Source: Pseudomonadota bacterium
Lineage (GTDB): Bacteria > Desulfobacterota > Syntrophobacteria > Syntrophobacterales > Syntrophobacteraceae
NCBI GenBank assembly: GCA_023416335.1
Contig: JAEZHY010000053.1
Location: 1 to 64,000 of the forward strand
Reading direction: 5' to 3'
DNA: 64,000 bases
Made by a program: the position numbers and the translations under genes. Positions 1-7,829 of this stretch are shown here, one piece after another. Under the pieces are notes generated by a model. It was not told where the DNA came from. It saw only the letters and a program-made list of their open reading frames with translations, and searched no databases. How positions within the stretch are numbered: the first letter of the stretch is position 1; every line of letters starts with the position of its first letter.

Positions 1-13
1 CCGGTGTGGAACC

Positions 14-150
14 GCGGAGGGTGGCCCAGGCAGTGTCTTTTTGCTGCCTGGGTTCGAAGGACGGGAGGGGCGGAATTGAGTCTGCCGGCGAAGAACTGCA
101 GGAGTGGAATCGCCGCCGCCTGTCGAACCCTCTTGCCTCCGGCCTGACCT
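14..150 (+). repeat. Dispersed repeat family B, copy 1
   Basis: Contains a perfect 9-bp hairpin, CCCAGGCAG at 25-33 against CTGCCTGGG at 44-52, followed by a GGTTCGAAGGACGGGAGGGG stretch. The same block recurs at 16275-16420 and, more diverged, at 7371-7462. The open frame that crosses it (6-629) is judged a repeat translation. I see no gene in 151-375 beyond the short leader of the kinase gene that starts at 376. Confidence 0.7.
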
Positions 151-375
151 GTCCTGACCAGGAAAATCCCCAATCCCAAAAAGAGCTTGATCGAGCCTTG
201 CGAGAACGCAATAATGGGCTCGCAATCCATGAAAGACCAATTCCACACCTTCTGACTGGTAATAGAATCACCCGGGGATTCAGTCCCCTGTCCCCGAAGC
301 AAGCGAAAAGGGCTGCCGGAGCCATTCCGGCGTCGCAATTTACCTGGCCGGCACCATGCCTCGGGCGAGTAACGG

Positions 376-2352
376 ATGGAAGCTCCGCACCTGCATCGCA
401 AAAGGCTGACACTGAGGACCCGGTTCGCCCTTATGGTCGGCGCGATCGTCTGTCTGTTCTGCATTGGGTCCGCCCTGACCGTCTATATGTATCTCAGGGA
501 AAAAATGATCCAGGACACCTACGAGACGGGGCAAGCCATCTTTGCCCTGATGGACGGCATCGGAGCATACGTCGGCAATACGCTCCGGCCCAAAATGTTC
601 AGTTTTCTCGACAGCCTGCCCGAGGATGACACTTTCATAGTGGAAGCGATGTCCACAACCCGGATTCGGCATGGAGTCATGGAGCATCTGGGAAAGAAGA
701 ACCCCGAGTTCCGGTATCACCGGGTCACGGAGTCTCCCCGCAACCCCGCCAACAAAGCCGGCCCGATTCATTCCGGGATGATCGAACGCTTCAAGGCCGA
801 TGAAGGTCCAAAGGAGTGGCACGGCATATTCGAAGAGGACGGAGAACAGACGTTCTTTATCGTTGTGCCTGTGTACGTCAAAGCAGAATGTCTGAAATGC
901 CACGGCGCCCCGGAAGATGCACCCCCGGGCCTCATCAAGCTCTACGGCAGGGAGAACGGTTTTGGATACGACCCCGGAGAACTCATGGGGGTGGAGTCTA
1001 TATCCATTTCACTCTCACCTGCCATGCAGGAGATAGAAGACCTCGCGATGCAGGTCTTCTCGATCGGTACCCTGGGCATGTTCGTCCTGTTTTTTGCAAT
1101 CGACGGCACCTTTCTGCGTCTTATCGGCAAGCCGCTTCGCCGCATGTCGATGCTTTTCGAGAGTATCGGCAGCGGAGACACAAGTCTGGCCAAGGAAGTG
1201 CCGATTCAGACAATGGACGAGATAGGCGAGATGACCAGCGCGTTCAACACCATGGCTCACCACCTGACCGAAGCGCAGAAGACACTCCAGACCAATGCCG
1301 AGGTTCTTCAGTCGATTGTCGACGGCATAAGCGACCCGCTCGCACTTGTGAATGCCGACGGATCGCTGACTGTGATCAACCATGCCTATCAGGACTGGAT
1401 CGCCAAGGGCTCCCCTGCCGTGCTTGGATGCTTCGCGGATGAAAAGAATGTCGAAGAGCGCGCGAATACTCCGGATGCAATGCTGAAGAAGGTTCTCGCG
1501 GCACAGAAAGCCTTGAGCACCGAGTGGACGGGGCCGGATGAGTGCTGCTACTTTATGAACTTCTATCCCGTTTTTGATGAGTCTGGTCACGTTTCCCAGA
1601 TGGTGCATTACGTGCGCGACGTCACGATGCAAAAACGCGCGGAAAACCAGATGATGCACATGGAAAAGATGGCCGCGATCGGACAGCTTTCTGCGGGGCT
1701 TGCCCACGAAATCAACAATCCCATGGGAATAATCCGCTGCTACTCTAAACTGCTTGAACGCGACTTGCCGACGGATCATCCAGCCGTCGGGGATGTGCGG
1801 GTAATCGAGCGCAATGCCGAAGCATGCACACAGATTATCGACAGCCTTCTCTCGTTCGCCCGGCACGGTTCCACCCGAAAGGAACGATGCAGGCTCGACG
1901 ACTGCCTGATGAGCATGACGGGAATGGTGGAAAGACAGTTTAAGCAGGAAGGCATTACCCTGCGTACCGATTTCGACCCGGGGATGCCCGAGTTCTTTTT
2001 CGATCCCGAGCGTATCAAGCAGGTCTTTATGAATCTCCTGATGAATGCACGGCAGGCGATGCCTGAGAAAGGGAGCATAACCATTACCACGAGCTACCAT
2101 CCGGAGACCCGCAGTGCGGAGATCCGGGTTCGGGATACCGGCACGGGAATCAGCCCTGAAAACCTGGCCAGGATTTTCGACCCTTTTTTTACCACGAAGC
2201 AACCCGGCCGGGGGACAGGGCTGGGGCTGTCGGTGTCTTTCGGAATCGTCAAGGAGCACGGTGGCGAAATCTCGGTCGAGTCAACACCCGGGGGCGGATC
2301 GACCTTTATTGTCAACTTACCGGTAGAGACAAGCGATGACCAATTCCACTGA
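376..2352 (+). CDS. Membrane sensor histidine kinase with a c-type haem motif sensor domain
   Basis: A 658-residue two-component sensor kinase of the inner membrane. Parts in order: TM helix about 17-40; an extracytoplasmic region with the c-type haem motif CLKCH at 172-176, which together with its position suggests a DUF3365/Tll0287-like sensor; TM about 227-249; HAMP about 245-300; PAS-like region about 305-415; HisKA with phosphoacceptor H444 in GLAHEINNP; HATPase with N-box around N553/N557, DTGTG at 587-591 and GRGTGLGL at 611-618. A haem in the sensor domain would suggest redox or gas sensing, which is inference. The gene overlaps the next one, an NtrC-type regulator, by 17 bases, so the pair should be co-translated. 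The ribosome site before 376 is weak, so the exact start is less certain than the gene. Confidence 0.93.
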   Translation: MEAPHLHRKRLTLRTRFALMVGAIVCLFCIGSALTVYMYLREKMIQDTYETGQAIFALMDGIGAYVGNTLRPKMFSFLDSLPEDDTFIVEAMSTTRIRHGVMEHLGKKNPEFRYHRVTESPRNPANKAGPIHSGMIERFKADEGPKEWHGIFEEDGEQTFFIVVPVYVKAECLKCHGAPEDAPPGLIKLYGRENGFGYDPGELMGVESISISLSPAMQEIEDLAMQVFSIGTLGMFVLFFAIDGTFLRLIGKPLRRMSMLFESIGSGDTSLAKEVPIQTMDEIGEMTSAFNTMAHHLTEAQKTLQTNAEVLQSIVDGISDPLALVNADGSLTVINHAYQDWIAKGSPAVLGCFADEKNVEERANTPDAMLKKVLAAQKALSTEWTGPDECCYFMNFYPVFDESGHVSQMVHYVRDVTMQKRAENQMMHMEKMAAIGQLSAGLAHEINNPMGIIRCYSKLLERDLPTDHPAVGDVRVIERNAEACTQIIDSLLSFARHGSTRKERCRLDDCLMSMTGMVERQFKQEGITLRTDFDPGMPEFFFDPERIKQVFMNLLMNARQAMPEKGSITITTSYHPETRSAEIRVRDTGTGISPENLARIFDPFFTTKQPGRGTGLGLSVSFGIVKEHGGEISVESTPGGGSTFIVNLPVETSDDQFH

Positions 2353-3745
2353 AACGCTGCTCATAGTCGATGACGCCGTCGATTGGCTGGGCGGACTGAA
2401 GCGCCTCATCGAACCGGAGCTGGACTGCCGGGTGATGGTGGCGGACACGGCGGCTGAAGCACTCCGGACCATGACGGCGCAACAAGTCTCTATTGTCCTT
2501 ACGGATATCCGCATGCCGGATATGGACGGCATAGAACTGATGGAGCGCGTCAAAGTCCTGTATCCGGATACCAGCATCATCCTTATGACCGCCCACGGAA
2601 CCATCAACCAGGCGGTAGAGGCTTTGAAGAACGGAGCATACGACTTCGTCACAAAACCCCTGGACACGAGCCGCCTGCTTCACATTCTTCGAAATTGCCT
2701 GGAACGTCAGCGGATCATGCGCAAGGCGGCAACCCTGGAAGAGATGCTGGTGGAAAAGGAGCATCTGTCTCTTTTCCAGGGATCGAGCCTCGCACTGCAA
2801 CGCGTTCTGGCCACAATTCGAAAAATCGCCAAAACCGATCTCTCCGTGCTCCTGACAGGAGAAAGCGGCTCAGGAAAGGAACTCGCCGCCGCTACGATTC
2901 ATGCCCTGAGCAACCGTTCCAGGAGGAAGATGATCGCGGTGAACTGCCCGGCAATTCCCGAAGCGCTACTGGAAAGCGAACTCTTCGGACACAGGAAGGG
3001 GGCTTTCACGCACGCGGTCCAGGACAAAGAAGGACTTATTGAAACCGCGCACGGAAGCACTCTCTTCCTCGATGAAATAGGGGACCTTCCAAAAACGCTC
3101 CAGACCAAGCTGCTGCGCGTGCTCCAGGAAGGGGAGATCAAGCCCCTGGGCGATCCCCGGACCAGGACGGTCGACGTCCGGGTAATCTCTTCGACAAATC
3201 AGAACCTGCAGGACAAAATCGCGCGGGGAGAATTTCGCGAAGACCTCTATTACCGGATCAACGTCGTTTCCATCCATATGCCCCCTTTGCGCGAGATGCG
3301 CGAGGACATCCCGATTCTGGCGATTCATTTTCTGAACCGTTACGTCGAGGAAACGAACCTTCCTCCCAAAAGTCTTTCAGCCGAAGCCATCTGCGCTCTC
3401 ATGGAAAACTCCTGGAAGGGCAATGTCCGGCAGCTGCAAAACGCAGTTAAACGCGCCGCCGCTCTCTCTCCGGGAGATGTGATCCGGCCGGAACATTTCG
3501 ATCTCGATGGGCCGGTTTCCGCCTTCGGGATCCCGCAGGCGAAGATGAACTGCGATCTTCCGTACAGCCAGGCGCGCGAACAGCTGTTGAGAGATTTTAC
3601 AACCAGGTACCTTACCGAACTGCTGACCAGGACCAGGGGGAGCGTCAGCGCAGCCGCTCTGGCCTGCGGCCTCGAGCGTCAGTCCCTCCAGCACCTGATG
3701 CGCAAATACGGAATCCGCTCGGAACAATTCCGCAGGGATGAATAG
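2336..3745 (+). CDS. Sigma-54-dependent response regulator, NtrC family
   Basis: A 469-residue enhancer-binding regulator, cognate partner of the upstream kinase by overlap. The receiver domain covers about 1-125 with acidic residues D12/D13, phosphoacceptor D57 in LTDIRMPDMDG, and K107. The AAA+ domain covers about 145-385 with Walker A GESGSGKE at 175-182 and Walker B LFLDEIGD at 243-250. The loop that contacts sigma-54, normally GAFTGA, reads GAFTHA at 222-227. The C-terminal Fis-type helix-turn-helix lies about 436-457. Two palindromes 21 bp apart and a sigma-54 promoter lie immediately downstream, in front of the YeiH-type transporter, which is the obvious target. The His in the GAFTGA loop is unusual; the rest of the ATPase looks intact, so it is probably functional. 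Confidence 0.95.
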   Translation: MTNSTETLLIVDDAVDWLGGLKRLIEPELDCRVMVADTAAEALRTMTAQQVSIVLTDIRMPDMDGIELMERVKVLYPDTSIILMTAHGTINQAVEALKNGAYDFVTKPLDTSRLLHILRNCLERQRIMRKAATLEEMLVEKEHLSLFQGSSLALQRVLATIRKIAKTDLSVLLTGESGSGKELAAATIHALSNRSRRKMIAVNCPAIPEALLESELFGHRKGAFTHAVQDKEGLIETAHGSTLFLDEIGDLPKTLQTKLLRVLQEGEIKPLGDPRTRTVDVRVISSTNQNLQDKIARGEFREDLYYRINVVSIHMPPLREMREDIPILAIHFLNRYVEETNLPPKSLSAEAICALMENSWKGNVRQLQNAVKRAAALSPGDVIRPEHFDLDGPVSAFGIPQAKMNCDLPYSQAREQLLRDFTTRYLTELLTRTRGSVSAAALACGLERQSLQHLMRKYGIRSEQFRRDE

Positions 3746-3753
3746 CGTTAAGG

Positions 3754-3795
3754 GGTGCAAAAATCATCTTGCACCATGCCAAAATCGTATGGCAT
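3754..3795 (+). promoter_or_regulatory. Tandem palindromes, likely enhancer sites for the NtrC-type regulator
   Basis: Two perfect inverted repeats lie back to back: GGTGCAA (3754-3760) with TTGCACC (3769-3775), and ATGCCA (3776-3781) with TGGCAT (3790-3795). Their centres are 21 bp apart, two helical turns, so both face the same side of DNA. They sit about 190-230 bp upstream of the predicted sigma-54 start site, a normal distance for enhancer-binding proteins. The first could in principle serve as a terminator stem for the regulator gene, but no T-run follows it. Confidence 0.6.
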
Positions 3796-3956
3796 CAGCG
3801 AGTATTTTCCTCTTCTCCGTCTATAGCTGATTACTCACTTTTTTCCGCTAATTATCTGCAATCCACCATTTAGTCTCCTTTTTATATCGGCTTCGAGTAC
3901 AGTGCCTCCCATATATCGTACTGCTCAGCTATTGGATAATATTAGATAAATCAGCA

Positions 3957-3972
3957 TGGCATCTGGATTGCT
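3957..3972 (+). promoter_or_regulatory. Sigma-54 (-24/-12) promoter of the YeiH-type transporter operon
   Basis: TGGCATCTGGATTGCT matches the TGGCAYR-N4-TTGCW consensus, with GG at 3958-3959 and GC at 3970-3971 separated by exactly 10 bases. The predicted start is about 3983, leaving a leader of about 150 nt before the ATG at 4133. This placement argues against a translation start at 3956, which would fall inside the promoter. Confidence 0.75.
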
Positions 3973-4132
3973 ACAATCAATAGATGAGCAATATCGAATG
4001 CTTGCGCGTCATTTCGGCTTTTTCCTGCTTTCATGTGTCTCTACCTCAGGGCCTACTCACTTCAGTCCAACTGTCGGGAGGTCCTGTTTATTGGCTTTCT
4101 ACTCTACTACTGCTGAAGGGAAAGGGGCGAAT

Positions 4133-5893
4133 ATGGCAGAAGAAATATCTCCAACAGCCAGTCGTGAACCGGATTATGTCGTAATCGAGAGCGGCAGGAC
4201 CAGCTTCAGGGACCTGTACACCAAAGAGGACTGGATGGCCATCTGGATGGGCTTCCTGCTCCTCATTGTGGGTCTGGGGCTCTACTTTTTCCAGCCTCCG
4301 CCAAAAGCCGCCGACATACCGAAACTCAATGCGACGATGAAGGAAGAGGCTGCAAAGGCGCCATTCAAGACCATCGAATGGCACAATGCATCCGCGGCGA
4401 AAAAAGGCATCCGGGCAAGAGACCAGGACTTCGGCAAGACCCTTCAGAGTTTTCTTGCCGCTCCCGGCGACTGGGACAGCAACCCGCTGGATGCGGTGTA
4501 TCGCAGCAAGGAAGAGGCGGATGCGATGAATGCGGCCGCAAAGCCTGCCGCCGACAAGGCGAAAGCAGCCGAAGAAGCGGCCCTGGCCACTGCCAAAACC
4601 TCGCAGGCAGCAGCGGCAGCGGCACAGTTCAAGGATGCCGGCCTCAATGCGACCGCGGAGAAGGACATAAAAGCCTGGCAGGAGGCCAATGGCAAGGCAT
4701 CCAAAGCCAAGTCCAAAGCAGGCAACAAACCCTTCAACCGCATTCCGTACCTTATCGGCCTCTGTGCCTTCCTGGCGATTTTCTTCGGTGCCGGTAAAGG
4801 CATTATGGGGCAAGGCTTCGGTAAGTTCGTGGCGGGATTTCCGGTGGTCTTTGTCCTGGCGGTTCTGGCATACATGGCTGAGACGCAGGCGCTGATGAAA
4901 TACTGGGGATTTGGCTTTCCCCTGTGGGCCATTGTTTTCGGCCTGATCATCAGCAACACGATCGGCACTCCGAAATGGGTCCAGCCCGCGGTTGCCACTG
5001 AGTTCTTCATCAAGACCGGCCTCGTTCTGCTCGGGGCCGAGATCCTTTTCAACAAGATCCTCGCCATAGGCAAGCCGGGAATTTTCGTCGCATGGATATG
5101 CACTCCGATTACCCTGATCCTCACCTACTGGTTCGGACAGAAGATCATAAAGATGCCTTCCAAGACGCTCAATATAACCATATCTGCCGATATGAGCGTC
5201 TGCGGCGTCTCGGCAGCCATAGCGACCGCAGCCGCATGCCGGGCCAAAAAAGAGGAGTTGACCCTGGCAATCGGCCTCTCCATGGTGTTCACCGCGATCT
5301 GCATGGTAGCCCAGCCGGCTTTTGCCAAACTGGTGGGTTTGCCGGAGATCCTCGCCGGCGCCTGGATGGGCAGCACTATTGACTCGACGGGGGCAGTAGC
5401 AGCGGCCGGCGCGTTCTACGGCGAAAAAGCCCTGTATGTGGCCGCCACAATCAAGATGATCCAAAACGTTCTGATCGGCGTCACCGCTTTCGCCGTGGCT
5501 GTTTACTGGTGCGCCAGGGTTGACTGCATCCCCGGGCAGCAGGTGAGTTGGTGGGAAGTCTGGTACCGTTTTCCGAAATTCGTCATTGGCTTCATCATCG
5601 CTTCGATCGTGTTCTCGATTATAGACCAGAGCATCGGCAAAGACATGAGCACGGTCATAATCGACCAGGGAGTTCTGAGAGGCTTTACGAGGATTGCCCG
5701 TGAATGGTTCTTCGCCCTCGCGTTCACATCGATCGGCCTCGAGACGAATTTCAGGGAATTCGGACCTTACTTCAAGGGCGGGAAGCCTATTACCCTGTAT
5801 GTATTCGGGCAAAGCTTTCAGCTGATGATCACGCTGTTGATCGGATATGTAATGTTCTATCTGATTTTCCCCGAAATCACCGCAGGGATCTGA
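4133..5893 (+). CDS. YeiH-family putative sulfate exporter with an Ala-rich insert
   Basis: A 586-residue polytopic inner-membrane protein resembling the YeiH/UPF0324 family (putative sulfate exporters; substrate not established for most members). One TM helix about 35-52 is followed by a hydrophilic, Ala/Lys-rich, probably helical segment about 55-200, then about nine or ten TM helices from 203 to the end. The conserved core includes the stretches ISADMSVCGVSAAIATAAA and AGAWMGSTIDSTGAVAAAGA. The start at 4133 is chosen because AAGGGAAAGGGG precedes it and because the longer in-frame start at 3956 lies in the sigma-54 promoter. It heads an operon with two small genes 3 and 2 bases apart and is probably switched on by the upstream two-component pair. 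The long Ala-rich insert is absent from short YeiH proteins such as the enterobacterial ones. Confidence 0.88.
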   Translation: MAEEISPTASREPDYVVIESGRTSFRDLYTKEDWMAIWMGFLLLIVGLGLYFFQPPPKAADIPKLNATMKEEAAKAPFKTIEWHNASAAKKGIRARDQDFGKTLQSFLAAPGDWDSNPLDAVYRSKEEADAMNAAAKPAADKAKAAEEAALATAKTSQAAAAAAQFKDAGLNATAEKDIKAWQEANGKASKAKSKAGNKPFNRIPYLIGLCAFLAIFFGAGKGIMGQGFGKFVAGFPVVFVLAVLAYMAETQALMKYWGFGFPLWAIVFGLIISNTIGTPKWVQPAVATEFFIKTGLVLLGAEILFNKILAIGKPGIFVAWICTPITLILTYWFGQKIIKMPSKTLNITISADMSVCGVSAAIATAAACRAKKEELTLAIGLSMVFTAICMVAQPAFAKLVGLPEILAGAWMGSTIDSTGAVAAAGAFYGEKALYVAATIKMIQNVLIGVTAFAVAVYWCARVDCIPGQQVSWWEVWYRFPKFVIGFIIASIVFSIIDQSIGKDMSTVIIDQGVLRGFTRIAREWFFALAFTSIGLETNFREFGPYFKGGKPITLYVFGQSFQLMITLLIGYVMFYLIFPEITAGI

Positions 5894-5896
5894 TGT

Positions 5897-6187
5897 ATGA
5901 TCGTCAGGACTAACGACATTCCCACAATATACGGCTGCGGGGCGGATGCCCCGCGGTCGAGGCCGATACTGTGGCTGAAGCTCCTCGCGGGATTCGTCCT
6001 GGTCTGGGTATTCATCTTTGTTTTCGGCTCCTTGTCGAGACTTCTTCCGGGCGCGGAGCATATGGCCGAAGTGATCGACGAGCGCGGTCTGAGGGCCACG
6101 GCCATTTATTATACGGACCTCGATGAGACTTACGAAGGCTCGGAATACATCCGCCACAGTCTCGAATCCGCCGCAAAGAAGGAATAA
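5897..6187 (+). CDS. Small single-span membrane protein of the YeiH-type operon
   Basis: A 96-residue protein I do not recognise. A TM helix at about 24-47 is followed by a soluble tail with many acidic and some basic residues. It starts 3 bases after the transporter stop and ends 2 bases before the next gene, so it is almost certainly co-transcribed under the sigma-54 promoter. The tight packing suggests a subunit or regulator of the transporter; this is inference. Confidence 0.75.
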   Translation: MIVRTNDIPTIYGCGADAPRSRPILWLKLLAGFVLVWVFIFVFGSLSRLLPGAEHMAEVIDERGLRATAIYYTDLDETYEGSEYIRHSLESAAKKE

Positions 6188-6189
6188 AG

Positions 6190-6774
6190 TTGACGCAAGC
6201 GGAACTTGACCGGAAAAAAGAACTGATCCTGGAGCGCGAAACGGCTTTCGCCAATCGGATCGGCGCCGCCGTTGTCGAAAAACCCAAGGTCAACTTGTGG
6301 ATGGTCCTGCTTCCGATCCTGTTTCTCCACTTTATCTACAGAATGAAGAAGTACAAGGAAGGCCGCATGAAATTCACCGAGAATTTCATGCTGACACGCC
6401 AAAGAGCGATGGACACTGCTGCCGGGGCAGTAGCGGAAGGCGTCGAACCCGATATCGACGAGATTGTCCGCCGGGCTGATCTCTCGGAAGATATGAAAGG
6501 CCCTTACGCCGAATGGGTACGGGTCCTCGTCCGGCATTACATGGACCTGCTCGCCGTGCCCGGCGACGATTTCGAGTCGCTGGTGCGTTCGGCCTTCGGC
6601 AGGTTATCGAATTACCTGCTTGCCCTAAATCGCCTGAGCACCGTCGAGAGGCAGTTCTATTCCACCCTGAAAGAGCAGATGCGTGAGATGGAGGGCACGG
6701 GGGCCATCATCGCGACGATTCAGGAACGCTCGCATCAACTGCGGCGTGAACTTGCCGAGAGTATATTCGCCTGA
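6190..6774 (+). CDS. Conserved-looking membrane-anchored protein of unknown function
   Basis: A 194-residue protein with a TTG start at 6190, two bases after the previous stop; AAGGAATAAAG serves as ribosome site. A hydrophobic helix lies at about 36-51; the remainder is hydrophilic and predicted helical, with charged heptad-like stretches near 150-190 (QFYSTLKEQMREMEG and following). It is the last gene of the sigma-54 transporter operon. I cannot assign a function; being next to a YeiH-type carrier it may be an accessory factor. Confidence 0.7.
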   Translation: MTQAELDRKKELILERETAFANRIGAAVVEKPKVNLWMVLLPILFLHFIYRMKKYKEGRMKFTENFMLTRQRAMDTAAGAVAEGVEPDIDEIVRRADLSEDMKGPYAEWVRVLVRHYMDLLAVPGDDFESLVRSAFGRLSNYLLALNRLSTVERQFYSTLKEQMREMEGTGAIIATIQERSHQLRRELAESIFA

Positions 6775-6883
6775 AGCTAAAGACCGCGCGCAAGTCCCGA
6801 TGACCGGCCGACCCGTCAGGCCGAATGGTTTCCGGCACTTGCCCTATAACCAGCGGAGCCGCGTAGGGTGGGCACGATAATGC

Positions 6884-7301
6884 CTGTGCCCACCCTCCTA
6901 TGAGAGATGCAACACAAAAATGTAACGATTTATGCACGGCCGCCTCTAATTATGGGCGTCGCACTGCAGGCACCTTGAGGCTCTTGTTTCTCTTTTTTGG
7001 TTTGTGCCCCGATTGAAGCAACAGCACGAAGTGAGCGTAGGATGGGTGACAACCAATCGCTTTTCGGAACGCGCGGGAATGATTGGCCGGAGAGGCATAA
7101 GTCGCTGCCTGGAAACTCGGGAAAGTTGTCATACGGAAAAAGGAGTCGTATTTGATTGTCCCTGAGCTTTCCGGCGACTGAGAGGGGAACGAACCTCAAA
7201 AACCGATGGGTTCCCGCTCCGCTCCCACCCATCCTACGGCCCTTTCCGGTTTATGCCCGTCTCTCGAGAGGGGTGTGGCACCACCGGCTCTTAAGACGCC
7301 T
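6884..7301 (+). repeat. Long dispersed repeat, left copy of an inverted pair
   Basis: About 418 bp that reappears in reverse orientation at 11212-11630. By eye the match runs from the GTGCCCACCCTCCTA block through the inner MITE-like element (7036-7238) to the TTAAGACGCCT end. The pair brackets the SulP-maf segment. A partner hairpin GTAGGGTGGGCAC (6862-6874) with GTGCCCACCCT (6886-6896) overlaps its left edge. No gene is seen here; several open frames in it are shared between copies and are therefore repeat translations. Confidence 0.75.
7036..7238 (+). mobile_element. MITE-like element, copy 1 (family A)
   Basis: A 203-bp block bounded by a perfect 13-bp terminal inverted repeat: CGTAGGATGGGTG at 7036-7048 and CACCCATCCTACG at 7226-7238. 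Inside each end lies another copy of the GATGGGT/ACCCATC fold-back. Related copies: 11276-11475 (reverse), 34613-34813 (same orientation), 50703-50881 (reverse, internally shortened). It encodes no transposase, so any movement would need a partner elsewhere. No clear target duplication is visible. Confidence 0.65.
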
Positions 7302-7370
7302 ACTCGTATCGCCGTCCATCTTTTTGCAGTGTTTTTCAGGGTCTTTTCAGCGAATGACAGGCACCTGCCG

Positions 7371-7790
7371 CCGGGTGGTCCCAGGGTCCGAAAGACGGGA
7401 GGGGCCGAGCCGAGTCTGCCGGCGAAAACCACAGGAATGGAATCGAAACCATCGAACCCTCTCGTCCCCTGCTGGTTCCCCAAGCTTTGGCCCATCGCCT
7501 AAACTTAACAGCTCCCGGCCGTCCTGCACTGAAGGTGCTGAATAATTAGAGCCCAGGGTAATCACCCTGGGGATGCCGGAATATCCGAAATTGCGTTACC
7601 CTGAAGGGGTTAAATAAGAATGCCTCCTCGCTCCGACGCATTGACGGTTGTTATGTAACCCTTTAAAGGTATAAGGGAAATTGTGGGTCGGCGCGATCCC
7701 CAGGGTGGCGCTCTGCTGACCTTGGGCTGAAATTATCTAGCGCTTTCAGCGCAAAAAACAACTCGGTTCGCTTAAGTTGACGCATATGAG
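7371..7790 (+). repeat. Repeat families B (copy 3) and C (copy 1)
   Basis: 7371-7462 is a diverged family B block. 7520-7790 is family C: TTACCCTGAAGGGGTTAAAT-like and AACCCTTTAAAGG-like motifs, then an imperfect CCCAGGG...CCTTGGG stem around GGCGCT, then TTAGCGCTTTCAGCGC-like and GGTTCGCTTAAGTTGA motifs. Other family C copies are at 16556-16692 and 61790-62062. No gene is supported between 6775 and 7829. Confidence 0.6.
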
Positions 7791-7829
7791 TTCCAGCCCG
7801 AGAACCCTGAAAACGCTATCCGCCGGATT

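Noticed and set aside
50..60. GGTTCGAAGG in repeat family B as a tRNA T-loop
   Set aside because: No acceptor stem, anticodon arm or CCA end can be folded around it.
345..360. TGGCCGGCACCATGCC as a sigma-54 promoter for the kinase gene
   Set aside because: GG and GC are correctly spaced, but four consensus positions differ and the transcript would start only about 5 bases before the ATG.
6..629. Open frame of 207 residues at the left edge
   Set aside because: It crosses the family B repeat and then overlaps the kinase gene in another frame; composition is not protein-like.
3956..4132. N-terminal extension of the YeiH-type protein by 59 residues
   Set aside because: The start codon falls inside the -24/-12 promoter and lacks a ribosome site; the ATG at 4133 has a good one.
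4088..6157. Antisense frame of 689 residues across the transporter operon
   Set aside because: A shadow of well-supported plus-strand genes with typical GC-rich antisense composition and no family features.
7206..7502. Small frames shared by the family A repeats at several places
   Set aside because: The same peptide start recurs wherever the repeat occurs, with no ribosome site; these are repeat translations.
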